Under the pieces are notes generated by a model. It did not search any database. It was not told where the DNA came from and saw nothing but the letters and a program-made list of their open reading frames with translations. Made by a program: the position numbers and the translations under genes. Positions 8,605 through 17,161 of a stretch of DNA of 64,000 nt are shown piece by piece. Source of the DNA: Dechloromonas sp. A34 (GTDB lineage: Bacteria > Pseudomonadota > Gammaproteobacteria > Burkholderiales > Rhodocyclaceae); assembly GCF_026261605.1 (NCBI RefSeq), contig NZ_CP102486.1, forward strand, positions 4,340,001 to 4,404,000. Direction: 5' to 3'. Within the stretch, counting starts at the first letter, position 1; every line of letters begins with the position of its first letter.

Positions 8605-9600
8605 TTACTTGGCCTGGCCGGTTTCCTTGCGGATGGCGTCGATCAGTTCCTTGCCGATGCGGGGGGCCAGTTCGTCCTGGACCGGCAGCAGGGCCTTGAC
8701 CCAGCGTGCCTTTTCTTCGGCACTTGGCGTGTGGACGGTGCTCTTGCCGGAGGCCTTGATCGCAGCCAAGGACTTCGCTTCGTCTTCTTCGGCGACCTTG
8801 TCGTTGTAGGTCGTGGCATCCTGCATCGCGGCGCTGACTTCGGCCTTGATGTCCGCTGGCAGCTTGTCCCAGAAGGCCTTGTTGACCACGACGACGTAGC
8901 CGCTGTAGGTGTGGCGGGTTAGGGTGATGTGTTTCTGAACCTCATACTGCTTCTGGGTATAGAGGTTGGAAAGGTTGCCGTCAGCTCCATCGACAACGCC
9001 GGTCTGCAGCGCCTGGTAGACCTCGGAGAAGGCCATGGTCTGCGGCATGCCGCCGATCGCCTTGATGATGGCCTGGTTGACCTTGGAAGAATTGATGCGG
9101 ATCTTCTGACCCTTGGCCTCGTCCGGTGTGCGGATCGGCTTGTTTGAGCTCAGCACGCGGAAACCGGCATCCCAGTAGGAGAGGCCAACCATGCCCCGGG
9201 CTTCGAGCTTCTTCAGCAGCGCGGCGCCGATCGGGCCGCGCGTCACGCGGTGCAGCGCCGCTTCATCCGGGAAGATGTACGGCAGATCGAAAGCCTCGAA
9301 CTCCTTGACGCCGGCCGGACCGAACTTGCCGGCCACCGGAGCCAGCATCTGGACACTACCCATCTGCAGGGCTTCAAGCTCTTCCTTGTCCTTGTAGAGC
9401 GTCGAGTTGGCGAAGACCTCGACCTTGACGCGGCCCTTGGTGCGCTTTTCGACCTGCTGTTTGAAATGCTCTGCCGCCTGCCCTTTCGGCGTATCGATTG
9501 CGGCGACGTGCGAGAACTTGATCAGGATCGGCTCCTGGGCGTGCGACATGCCGGCGAAAGCCAGGCCGAGAATGGCGCTCAGAGTGATAATCGGTTTCAT
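8605..9600 (-). CDS. dctP: TRAP transporter substrate-binding protein (DctP type)
   Basis: A 331-residue periplasmic solute receptor. The start at 9600 is chosen because it gives a clean signal peptide (MKPIITLSAILGLAFAGMSHA) and has AGGAG nine bases upstream; a longer frame upstream is spurious. The mature protein shows DctP features such as LIKFSHVAAIDTPKGQAAEHF and GMVGLSYWDAGFRVLSS, including the Arg used to bind a carboxylate. It captures an organic acid in the periplasm for DctQM. It is the second gene of the cluster, after prpF. Confidence 0.93.
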   Translation of the reverse strand: MKPIITLSAILGLAFAGMSHAQEPILIKFSHVAAIDTPKGQAAEHFKQQVEKRTKGRVKVEVFANSTLYKDKEELEALQMGSVQMLAPVAGKFGPAGVKEFEAFDLPYIFPDEAALHRVTRGPIGAALLKKLEARGMVGLSYWDAGFRVLSSNKPIRTPDEAKGQKIRINSSKVNQAIIKAIGGMPQTMAFSEVYQALQTGVVDGADGNLSNLYTQKQYEVQKHITLTRHTYSGYVVVVNKAFWDKLPADIKAEVSAAMQDATTYNDKVAEEDEAKSLAAIKASGKSTVHTPSAEEKARWVKALLPVQDELAPRIGKELIDAIRKETGQAK

Positions 9601-9668
9601 GTGTTGTCTCCTCTTTAATGGAATGGGTGCCGGCAATGACCGGGCAATAGTGATAAAGGGTTGATGAA

Positions 9669-10784
9669 TCAGGCGGCCGCGGCGAGGTCGCTTTTCGCTT
9701 TGGCCTTCAGGCAGTGATCCGCGACGAAGACCTCCCCTGCAAGCAGGGGTCGGGCGGAGGTCAGCATTGCGGCGCCGACCAGTTTGGGGATGCCGGTCCA
9801 TGGGTCGGCCGACGAAACGATGTGGCAACTCATCTTGCCGCTCGGATGTTCGATGACGATCTGATGCGCCTCATTCTGGTTGAGGACAGCCAGTTCTTCG
9901 GCGATCGTGTCCGGTGTATGGCAGGCTGCGGCCAGCGCCATCGCACCGGTCGCGGCAAACGCCGGGTGACAGTTCGAGGGCACGAAGTAACGCGAGGCAA
10001 TGGTCCCACCGGCCCGCGGCGGCGCGATGATGGCGATCTTCGGAACACCCAGCCCCGGTGCATCGGCCAGGCCCATCAGGCGCGCCCCGGCCGCCCGCAC
10101 TGCTTCCAGGCGCTGCAGGAAGTTCGGATCGTTATCGAGTTCCTGCTTGCTCTCGTAGCCGCTCTTGCCCAGCGACTCGGCCTTGACCAGCACAATCGGG
10201 ATCGCAAAGTCGATGCAGGTGACTGGCATGCCTAAAATTTCGTCACGCGGCGAACCGGTGGGCAGCAGGCGGCCGGTCTTGGTGCCGGTCGGATCGAAGA
10301 ACTGTAGCGCGACCGGAGCGCATTTGCCGGGCACGCCATCGACTTCGAAGGTGCCGCTATAGGTTACCTGGCCGCCCGGCGTCTGAACGGTTGCTTCGAC
10401 GACTTTCTGGCTGTTGGTGTTGAGGATGCGCACCTTGGTCACCGGACTGCTCGCCTTGACGAGGCCGTGTTCGATGGCGAACGGGCCAACGCCGGCCAGC
10501 ATGTTGCCACTGTTGGGGAGCACATCGACCAGATCGCGGGCCACCGACACCTGGGCAAACAGGTATTCGACATCGGCATCGGGCTGGGACGACGGGCCAA
10601 CAATCACAACCTTGCTGCTATGATCGTTGCCGCCGCCCATGCCGTCGATCTGCCGGGCGTCGGGCGAGCCCATGGCGGCCAGCAGCATGCGGTCGCGGGC
10701 GGCAGCGTCGGCGGGCAGATCCTTCGCGAAGAAGAACAGGCCTTTTGACGAACCGCCTCGCATCAGGACGCAGGGAATGCGCAA
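9669..10784 (-). CDS. PrpF/GalD-family isomerase, candidate aconitate isomerase
   Basis: A 371-residue PrpF-family protein with the diaminopimelate-epimerase fold. The N-terminus RIPCVLMRGGSSKG and DARQIDGMGGGNDHSSK are close to 4-oxalomesaconate tautomerase (GalD). The start codon is TTG at 10784, with GGAG six bases upstream. Family members move a double bond in tricarboxylates: cis/trans-aconitate, 2-methylaconitate or oxalomesaconate. No gallate or methylcitrate genes are nearby, so an aconitate isomerase is favoured. Lys58 matches the catalytic lysine region, but NSGN stands where I expect NCGN in many relatives, so the cysteine appears to be a serine. It is the first gene of the operon. 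Confidence 0.82.
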   Translation of the reverse strand: MRIPCVLMRGGSSKGLFFFAKDLPADAAARDRMLLAAMGSPDARQIDGMGGGNDHSSKVVIVGPSSQPDADVEYLFAQVSVARDLVDVLPNSGNMLAGVGPFAIEHGLVKASSPVTKVRILNTNSQKVVEATVQTPGGQVTYSGTFEVDGVPGKCAPVALQFFDPTGTKTGRLLPTGSPRDEILGMPVTCIDFAIPIVLVKAESLGKSGYESKQELDNDPNFLQRLEAVRAAGARLMGLADAPGLGVPKIAIIAPPRAGGTIASRYFVPSNCHPAFAATGAMALAAACHTPDTIAEELAVLNQNEAHQIVIEHPSGKMSCHIVSSADPWTGIPKLVGAAMLTSARPLLAGEVFVADHCLKAKAKSDLAAAA

Positions 10785-10853
10785 TTGTGTCTCCTCAGTA
10801 GATTGGTGTTTTCCTGAGTTGAATAATAGGCAAATCGTTGCTCGGTTAGAAAT

Positions 10854-10876
10854 GCAATAAATTTGAAATTTATTGC
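10854..10876. promoter_or_regulatory. Perfect 23-bp palindrome between prpF-like gene and divergent lysR
   Basis: Arms GCAATAAATTT and AAATTTATTGC flank a single central G, with no mismatch. The element starts 70 bases upstream of the prpF TTG and ends about 108 bases upstream of the lysR ATG, in AT-rich DNA unlike its surroundings. It is probably an operator for the divergent LysR protein. The symmetric pair around the centre gives T-N13-A, not the classical T-N11-A, so a different class of regulator remains possible. Confidence 0.65.
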
Positions 10877-10984
10877 GATCTACGCATATATTCAGTGCAG
10901 TAGAATCGGACCAATTGACGGAACACGGCTGATATCGACAAGGCAGGCTCAGCCATGAGTGACGGATTGACGGAGACTGGGCAA

Positions 10985-11887
10985 ATGAAGATCGATTTTG
11001 ATGGCATTCAGGCGTTCGTGGTAATTGCGGAATTGGGCGGCTTCAATAAGGCCGCCGAACACCTGCACGTTACGCAGACGGCGCTAACCCGACGCGTCCA
11101 GAAACTCGAGTCTTATCTGGGATTGAAACTGCTTGACCGTACGACCCGCTATGTCGAACTGACGGCCGTCGGTCGTGACTTCCTGCCGCAGGCCAGGGCC
11201 ATCGTCGGCGAGATGACGGCTGCGGTCGGTCGCCTCAAGGACATGTCGAAAAATGCCCGAGGCAATTTCACGCTGGCCTGTGTACCGACGATGGCCGCCC
11301 AGATACTGCCCAAGCTGATGCGCGCATACGCCAATAGCTACCCGCGCAACCGGATTCGCCTACTCGATGCGACTTCATATGAAGTTCGCGACGCGGTCCT
11401 GAATAGCCAGGCCGAGTTGGGTATTGGGATACATGGAGAACACCATCCGGATCTGACCGAGATCCCACTGTTCGATGATCCATTGATGTTCTTCTGTCGC
11501 GAGTCGAATCCACTCAGCAATATGAAATCAGTAACCTGGTCCGACATGAGCGGAGCGGACCTCATTGTAGTTAGCAACCTGACGGCAACCCGGGTCTTCA
11601 TGGACTATCAACTCGCCAAGCGCGGCATCAGCCTGAGTGGCGCCTATGAAGTCCAACACCACGCAACGGCAATTAGTCTGGTTGCTGCCGGAGTCGGCTG
11701 CGCGATCCTGCCGGCATCGACGTTTCAGGAAGGTGACAGACCGGGCGTTCGCAGAATTCCGTTGATCAGTCCGGTCGTCAAACGCAAGGTCATTCTGGTC
11801 ACTCGAAAGAACTGCACCTTATCTCCGGCAGCAGAGGCTTTCTACGATTTAGTCAAGAAAACGCAATTTACAGATACCAATGCTTAA
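10985..11887 (+). CDS. LysR-family transcriptional regulator, divergent from the catabolic operon
   Basis: A 300-residue LysR protein. The N-terminus MKIDFDGIQAFVVIAELGGF and the helix-turn-helix FNKAAEHLHVTQTALTRRV are standard, followed by the periplasmic-binding-like effector domain. I prefer the ATG at 10985, with GGAG nine bases upstream, over the ATG at 10955, because it gives the usual family N-terminus. Divergence from prpF makes it the likely regulator of the whole cluster through the palindrome between them. It differs in sequence from the other LysR protein at 1.2-2.2 kb, so the cluster may have two inputs. Confidence 0.88.
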   Translation: MKIDFDGIQAFVVIAELGGFNKAAEHLHVTQTALTRRVQKLESYLGLKLLDRTTRYVELTAVGRDFLPQARAIVGEMTAAVGRLKDMSKNARGNFTLACVPTMAAQILPKLMRAYANSYPRNRIRLLDATSYEVRDAVLNSQAELGIGIHGEHHPDLTEIPLFDDPLMFFCRESNPLSNMKSVTWSDMSGADLIVVSNLTATRVFMDYQLAKRGISLSGAYEVQHHATAISLVAAGVGCAILPASTFQEGDRPGVRRIPLISPVVKRKVILVTRKNCTLSPAAEAFYDLVKKTQFTDTNA

Positions 11888-12422
11888 TCCCTATTCTGTG
11901 AGCCCCTAACTGGCTCCATTAGGTACCATTTGTGGCCCTACCTCGCCGATGAAAACCAGCATAAGCTGGCGCCACTTAGGTCAGGAAACCGCTGTTCATT
12001 CCGAGAACGCTGACTGGCAACTTTGGCCGAATTGTACGCGTAGGTCATCCGGCAGCCTTCAGGGTGAAGCTGCCTTTTGAGCGGCAGCTGTCCAGATGGA
12101 GGGAGCTTCTGCTGTCCACCAAATACCAGCCGCTCATTCTCAACAGGCTATACGTCCGCAATGGCCGAGTAGTTCGCGTAGGCCGTCCGGCAGCTCTCCG
12201 AGTACAGCGGTCGTTCAGGCGGCGGCTATCAGGAGAAGCCGTATGGCCGCAATTGGCCGCAAGGAGACTATTGACCGCCCAGGAAATGATTACGCCCCTT
12301 GCAAGCTTCGCAGGCAGCTTCAATCCAGAATGCTACGGTCGTCCGTTAAAAACGGCCAAAACCGAAATGCCGTTGCCCCTACTTCCCTCAAAGTACCGGC
12401 TGGCTTTATCCGAATGCGCTGA
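11888..12422. other. 535-base gene-free stretch
   Basis: No frame here has a convincing ribosome site, domain or codon pattern. The stretch separates the LysR gene from the convergent dctD-type gene. It contains two degenerate copies of a repeat (listed separately) and smaller related fragments such as GGCCGCAATTGGCCGC near 12245. It looks like decayed intergenic sequence. I see no clear terminator with a T run. Confidence 0.6.
11988..12194. repeat. Two degenerate direct copies of a repeat of about 65 bp
   Basis: Copy 1 (about 11990-12056) ends in cgcgtaggtcatccggcagc; copy 2 (about 12128-12194) ends in cgcgtaggccgtccggcagc, 18 of 20 identical and 138 bases apart. Upstream of these cores both copies share a weaker pattern, CGCT then TTCATTC or CTCATTC, then GGCCGA. 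This resembles eroded members of an intergenic repeat family rather than coding sequence. No transposase or terminal inverted repeat is visible. Confidence 0.55.
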
Positions 12423-13745
12423 TCAGATCAGCCCGTATTTTTTGAGCTTGTCGTGCAGCGTCGTCCGCGCCACTTTCAGCGCCTCGCTGGTGCGTGCGAT
12501 GTTGCCGTCCTGCTTGGTGAATTCGTTGGCGATCAGCACGCGCTCGTAGTTCTCGACCGCGTCGGTCAGCGATTGCGGCGTGCTGCCCAGGCCCGGCGTC
12601 GCCGCATCGCGGCCGATGCCCAGGGCGTGGCAGTCGGCGGCGTTGCGCAGTTCGCGGATATTGCCCGGCCAGTCCTGGGCCATCAGGCGGCGCAGGTATT
12701 CCGTGGTCAGCACCGGCGGCGGCCGGTTGTAGCGTTTGGCGGCCTGGAGCAGGAATTCGTCGTAGAGGGCCGGGATGTCCTCGCGCCGTTCGCGCAGGGC
12801 AGGCAGTTCGATGCGCACGACGTTCAGGCGGTAATAGAGGTCGGCGCGGAACTTGCCCTGATCGGACAGCGCCTTGAGGTCTTCCTTGCTTGCCGCGATG
12901 ACGCGGCAGGCGACCGGCACCAGCTGGTTCGAGCCGAGGCGCTCGATGACGCGCTCCTGCAGCACGCGCAGCAGCTTGATCTGCATGGCCATCGGCATCG
13001 ACTCGACCTCGTCGAGAAACAGCGTGCCGCCGCTGGCGTATTCGATCTTGCCGATGCGTCGCTTCTGCGCCCCGGTGAAAGCCCCCGGTTCGTGGCCGAA
13101 AAGCTCGCTGTCGAGCAGGTTGTCGGCCATGCCGCCGCAATTCAAAGCGACATAGGTTTCCGGCTTGGCGCCCGAGAGGTCGTGCAGGCAGCGCGCCACC
13201 ATCTCCTTGCCGGTGCCGGTTTCGCCGAAGATCAGCACATCGACCGCGGCATGGGCGACATCGAGGATCAACTGGCGGACCCGCGCCATCTGCGGCGAGC
13301 GGCCGAGCAACCGGGCTTCGAGGTCGTCGCGGTGATCGAGCCGGCGGCGCAGGGCTTCGACTTCGAGGACCAGTTCGCGCTTTTCCAGCGCCCGGCGGAC
13401 GACCTCGACCAGATCACCGGTCGAGAACGGTTTCTGCATGAAATCGTAGGCGCCGCGGCGCATCGCCTCGACCGCCAGGGTGACATCGCCGTGGCCGGTA
13501 ATGATGATCACCGGCAGATCGGCGTCGAGCTGGACGACCCAGCGCAGCAGGTCCATGCCGTCCATGCCGGGCAGCCGCATGTCGGTGACCACGATGCCGG
13601 GGTAGCCGGCCGCCAGGCGCTTCTGCGCCTCTTCCGCCGAGCCCACGGCATCGACCGCGATGCCGGCCAGTTGCATGGCCTGTTCGCAGCCGAGGCGGAC
13701 ATTGGGATCGTCTTCGACGAGCAGGACAGACAATTGCGGCTTCAT
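12423..13745 (-). CDS. Sigma-54-dependent response regulator (DctD/AauR family)
   Basis: A 440-residue NtrC-type regulator. Residues 1-120 are a receiver with phosphoacceptor Asp55 (VVTDMRLPG); the central AAA+ domain has Walker A GETGTGKE, the sigma-54 contact loop GAFTGA and the sensor region; the C-terminus has a Fis-type helix-turn-helix (NIARTSEALKVARTTLHDKL). It activates sigma-54 RNA polymerase. The start at 13745 overlaps the kinase stop (ATGA). A longer frame upstream is the kinase shadow. Being codirectional with gltIJKL, and with a sigma-54 promoter in front of gltI, it most likely controls acidic amino acid uptake, as AauR does in Pseudomonas. Confidence 0.93.
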   Translation of the reverse strand: MKPQLSVLLVEDDPNVRLGCEQAMQLAGIAVDAVGSAEEAQKRLAAGYPGIVVTDMRLPGMDGMDLLRWVVQLDADLPVIIITGHGDVTLAVEAMRRGAYDFMQKPFSTGDLVEVVRRALEKRELVLEVEALRRRLDHRDDLEARLLGRSPQMARVRQLILDVAHAAVDVLIFGETGTGKEMVARCLHDLSGAKPETYVALNCGGMADNLLDSELFGHEPGAFTGAQKRRIGKIEYASGGTLFLDEVESMPMAMQIKLLRVLQERVIERLGSNQLVPVACRVIAASKEDLKALSDQGKFRADLYYRLNVVRIELPALRERREDIPALYDEFLLQAAKRYNRPPPVLTTEYLRRLMAQDWPGNIRELRNAADCHALGIGRDAATPGLGSTPQSLTDAVENYERVLIANEFTKQDGNIARTSEALKVARTTLHDKLKKYGLI

Positions 13746-15670
13746 GGCGAACCCTTGGTACAGGCAGCGGTGGAAGAATCGGGTAGTGGCGGCAAGAGTA
13801 CGACAAAACGCGCCCCGCCGCCGGGAGCCGGGCCGGCCAGCAGTTCGCCGCCGAAATCGCGCAGGATGTCGCGCGAGATGGCGAGCCCGAGGCCGAGCCC
13901 CTCGCCCGGCTGCTTGGTCGTGAAGAAGGGCTCGAACAGGTGTTCCAGGGCCTTCTCCGAAAAACCGACGCCGCTGTCGCTGACGGCCAGCGCGACCTGC
14001 CCGGAACTGGCGCGTTCGGCGGAAAAGCTCAGGCGGCGCAGCGGCTCGTCGGCCATTGCATCGATGGCGTTGCCGATCAGATTGACCAGCACCTGCTGCA
14101 GGCGGTTGCGGTCGCACCAGGCGATCCAGGTCTCGGGGCCGAACTGCCGTTCGACCGTGACGTTCTGCTTGCGCAGGCGCTGGTCGAACAGGAACAGGGC
14201 GCTGTCGACCGCCTGCGCGACATCGACCGCTCCCGACACGGCCGGCGACTTGCGGGCGAAGGTCTTGAGCGGCGTGATGATGCCGCCGGCCTGCTCGGCC
14301 AGCTGGCCGACGATACCGAGATTCTTCTCGGCCGTGGCGAGGTCGCCGCGATGCATGAATTCGACGGCATTGGCCGCCAGCGTGCGGATCGCCCCCAGCG
14401 GCTGGCTGAGCTCGTGCGTGATGCCGGTCGCCATCTGGCCGAGCACGGCCATCTTGCCGGCCTGCACCAGTTCGTCCTGGGCGGCGCGCAGCGTCTGCTC
14501 GGCGCGCTGGCGCTCGACCACTTCGCGCTGCAGCCGGTCGACCGCTTCCGAGAGGTCGGCCGTGCGCTCGCCGACCTTGTGTTCGAGTTCCTGATTGGCG
14601 CGCTCCAGCATCGCCCGCGCCTCTTCGCGGCCGCGCGCCAGACGGCGGCGCTGCTTGGCGTAGAGGGCGCCGAGCAGCAGGCAGCCGAGCGCCGCAGCAG
14701 CCAGCGCGGCATGGGTCGCCGCCTGTTCGGCGACCGGCCGCAGATCGGAAAAGACGACGATGCGCCAGGCGGTGCCGGGCAGGTTACGGGCCAGCGCCAG
14801 ATAGCTGCGGCCACCGGCGGCCTGATTGACCGCGCCGCGCAGGTGCCGGGGCAGGCGGACGACGGCGCCCTCGTCGGCGCCGGCGAGCGCGATGTCGAGA
14901 CTGACCGTGCCCAGCGACTGGCCGGCGAACTGCTGGCGACTGAGTTGTTCCAGCTCCTCCCGCCCTTTCTGTTGCAGGGTGGCGTAGCGCCATTCCGGTG
15001 GCGAGGCGAGCAGTACGATGCCGTTGCTGTCGACGATCAGGGCCGGCGCCTCCTGGCCCAGCCAGCGCCGCTCCAGTTCGCGGATGCCGGACTTGACGAC
15101 GGCGACACCGATCACCCGCCAGTCCTGGCGCTCGTCGCGGATGGGCAGCGCGAAGTAGTAGCCCGGCTCGTGGCGGACATGGTCGACGGCGTAATGGCGG
15201 GCCGGGACGCCGGTCGCCGCATCGCTGAAGAAAGGCATGTAGGCCAGGTTGGCGCCGAGCAGGTTGTCGGAAAAGATCCAGTCGCTGGAGGCGACCACCC
15301 GGCCCTGGGTGTCGAGCACGAAAATCGCCGGCCCGCCGAGGTTGTCGTTCATCTGTTGCAGGAAACGGTTGGCGGGCCCCTGCAGGCTGTCCTGCTTGTC
15401 CTCCGGCGCCCGCAGCAGGGCGAGGACGTCGGGGCTCAACTGGATGGCAGCCGGGATCGCCGCATGCCGCGTCACTTCGCTGTCGATGGCGGCGGCCAGG
15501 ATGTCGAGCTGGTGGCTAGCTTCCTGGCGCATGTGGTCGATACCGTCGCGTTCGGAGCGGTGATAGACCAGCAGGCTGGCGAGGAGAAAAAGCACCAGCA
15601 GCAGGGCCAGGCCGAGCGCACGGTGCGGCCTGGGCAAGGATGAAGGAATCGGCGGGCTGGATTCAGGCAT
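13742..15670 (-). CDS. Membrane sensor histidine kinase (DctB/AauS family)
   Basis: A 642-residue sensor kinase. It has an N-terminal membrane segment (about 15-35), a large periplasmic Cache-type domain to about 300, a second membrane segment near 310-330, a coiled-coil linker (RANQELEHKVGERTADLSEAVDRL), the H-box with HELSQPLGAIR, and a HATPase_c domain with N and G boxes. This is the DctB layout, which senses dicarboxylates directly; here acidic amino acids are likelier given the glt genes. It is coupled to the downstream regulator by a four-base overlap and lies 68 bases after marC. Confidence 0.93.
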   Translation of the reverse strand: MPESSPPIPSSLPRPHRALGLALLLVLFLLASLLVYHRSERDGIDHMRQEASHQLDILAAAIDSEVTRHAAIPAAIQLSPDVLALLRAPEDKQDSLQGPANRFLQQMNDNLGGPAIFVLDTQGRVVASSDWIFSDNLLGANLAYMPFFSDAATGVPARHYAVDHVRHEPGYYFALPIRDERQDWRVIGVAVVKSGIRELERRWLGQEAPALIVDSNGIVLLASPPEWRYATLQQKGREELEQLSRQQFAGQSLGTVSLDIALAGADEGAVVRLPRHLRGAVNQAAGGRSYLALARNLPGTAWRIVVFSDLRPVAEQAATHAALAAAALGCLLLGALYAKQRRRLARGREEARAMLERANQELEHKVGERTADLSEAVDRLQREVVERQRAEQTLRAAQDELVQAGKMAVLGQMATGITHELSQPLGAIRTLAANAVEFMHRGDLATAEKNLGIVGQLAEQAGGIITPLKTFARKSPAVSGAVDVAQAVDSALFLFDQRLRKQNVTVERQFGPETWIAWCDRNRLQQVLVNLIGNAIDAMADEPLRRLSFSAERASSGQVALAVSDSGVGFSEKALEHLFEPFFTTKQPGEGLGLGLAISRDILRDFGGELLAGPAPGGGARFVVLLPPLPDSSTAACTKGSP

Positions 15671-15738
15671 GGCGTGGGCCGCAGGGCGAACGTCGCATTG
15701 TAACGTCCGGCAGGTGCCCCACTGCGGCGCTCACGGGC

Positions 15739-16383
15739 TCAGGCTCCGGCCATGAAACTGCGGATGCCCGAACCGACGAACTGGACGCCGATGCAGATCA
15801 GCAGAAAGCCGGTCAGGCGAGCCACGACATTGATGCCCTCGCTGCCCAGGCGGCGGGAAACCCAGCGCGCCGAACGCAGCACCAGCCAGATCAGCAGGCA
15901 GGTCGCGGCGATGCTGGCCACCGTCGCCGAATAGGCGATCAGACGCCGGACGCCGCCGGACAGTTCGGCGATCTCCGAGGAGATGCCGATCACCGTGGCC
16001 AGCGCGCCCGGCCCGGCGATGCCGGGCATGGCCAGTGGAAAGAAGGCAAAGCTGCCACTACCGCCGACCAAAGCGGCGTCGCCGGTGCCGAACAGCATGC
16101 GGTAGCCGATCAGCGCCACGGTCAGCCCGCCGGCGATGCGCAAGGCACCGAAGGAAATTCCGAAGGCTTCGAGGATGAAGACCCCGGCAAAGAGGCCGCC
16201 GGTGAGTAGCAGGAAGCCGTAGAAGCAGGCCCGCCGCGCTTCCAGCGAAGCTGCCGGAGCGGCGAGGTCGGCGGCCAGGGTCAGGAAGACCGGAATCTTC
16301 GAGAGGGGGTTGGTGATGGTCGCCAGACTGATCAAGCCGCCGAGAAAAAAACTGACCAGCAGCCGGTTCAGGCTGTCTTCCAT
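15739..16383 (-). CDS. MarC family integral membrane protein
   Basis: A 214-residue MarC/UPF0056 (NAAT family) protein with about six membrane helices. Typical segments are TITNPLSKIPVFL near residue 20 and FFPLAMPGIAGPGALATVIGI in the middle. The start at 16383 is chosen from family length; the longer frame adds an unrelated sequence. Function is not established for most members; amino acid transport has been suggested for some archaeal relatives. It lies 25 bases after gltL and before the kinase gene, so it probably belongs to the glutamate/aspartate transcript. Confidence 0.88.
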   Translation of the reverse strand: MEDSLNRLLVSFFLGGLISLATITNPLSKIPVFLTLAADLAAPAASLEARRACFYGFLLLTGGLFAGVFILEAFGISFGALRIAGGLTVALIGYRMLFGTGDAALVGGSGSFAFFPLAMPGIAGPGALATVIGISSEIAELSGGVRRLIAYSATVASIAATCLLIWLVLRSARWVSRRLGSEGINVVARLTGFLLICIGVQFVGSGIRSFMAGA

Positions 16384-16408
16384 GTGCGATGGGCTCCGCT
16401 GAAACCGC

Positions 16409-17137
16409 TTAGTGGTGCAGTATCTTGGCCAGGAACTGCTGCGCCCGTTCCGAACGCGGATTGGCGAAGAAGGCTTCCTTGCTGTCATCCTCGACGATGC
16501 GGCCCTGGTCCATGAAGATCACGCGATTGGCCACGCGCTTGGCGAAACCCATTTCGTGGGTGACGCACATCATGGTCATGCCTTCCTGGGCCAGTTCGGT
16601 CATCACGTCGAGCACCTCGTTGACCATTTCCGGGTCGAGGGCCGAGGTCGGCTCGTCGAACAGCATGCAGATCGGGTCCATGGCCAGGGCGCGGGCGATG
16701 GCGACGCGCTGCTGCTGGCCGCCGGAGAGCTGGCCGGGGAACTTGGCGGCTTGCGCTTTGAGGCCGACGCGGTCGAGCAGCTTGAGGCCCTTGTCCATTG
16801 CCTCGTCCTGGCTGCGACCGAGCACCTTGGTCTGGGCGATGGCCAGGTTCTGGGTAATGCTCATGTGCGGGAACAGCTCGAAGTTCTGAAAAACCATGCC
16901 GACATGGGCGCGCAGTTTCGACAGGTTGGTCTTCGGGTCGCCGACCGAGGTGCCATTGACGGTGATCTCGCCGGACTGGAAGGGTTCCAGGCCATTGACG
17001 CACTTGATCAGGGTCGACTTGCCGGAACCGGACGGCCCGCAGACGACGATGACCTCGCCCTTGCTGACGCTGGTGGTGCAATCGGTGAGGACCTGGAAGC
17101 TACCGTAATGTTTGCTGACGTTTGCAATCTTGATCAT
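16409..17137 (-). CDS. gltL: Glutamate/aspartate ABC transporter ATP-binding protein
   Basis: A 242-residue polar amino acid ABC ATPase. Walker A is GPSGSGKST (near residue 34), the signature is [15 protein letters not shown] and Walker B is [14 protein letters not shown]. Length and sequence match GltL. It powers import by GltJK of acidic amino acids bound by GltI. It follows gltK by 24 bases. Confidence 0.95.
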   Translation of the reverse strand: MIKIANVSKHYGSFQVLTDCTTSVSKGEVIVVCGPSGSGKSTLIKCVNGLEPFQSGEITVNGTSVGDPKTNLSKLRAHVGMVFQNFELFPHMSITQNLAIAQTKVLGRSQDEAMDKGLKLLDRVGLKAQAAKFPGQLSGGQQQRVAIARALAMDPICMLFDEPTSALDPEMVNEVLDVMTELAQEGMTMMCVTHEMGFAKRVANRVIFMDQGRIVEDDSKEAFFANPRSERAQQFLAKILHH

Positions 17138-17161
17138 GGGATTTCTCCTGGCGGGCGGCGA

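Noticed and set aside
9669..10784. Assignment as gallate pathway GalD
   Set aside because: The N-terminus fits GalD, but no gallate dioxygenase, hydratase or aldolase of that pathway is nearby, so aconitate isomerase fits the context better.
10854..10876. Palindrome as a transcription terminator
   Set aside because: It is AT-rich without a G-C stem and lies between divergent starts, where no transcript ends.
12064..12549. 161-codon frame in the gene-free stretch
   Set aside because: It runs into the 3' end of the dctD-type gene, has no ribosome site or known domain, and covers the degenerate repeats.
12453..14594. 713-codon open frame on the plus strand
   Set aside because: It is exactly antisense to the DctB/DctD-type genes, which have full domains. 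GC-rich codon use opens antisense frames here. The translated sequence shows no family features.
13940..15643. 567-codon plus-strand frame
   Set aside because: Antisense to the sensor kinase gene; no ribosome site and no recognisable domain.
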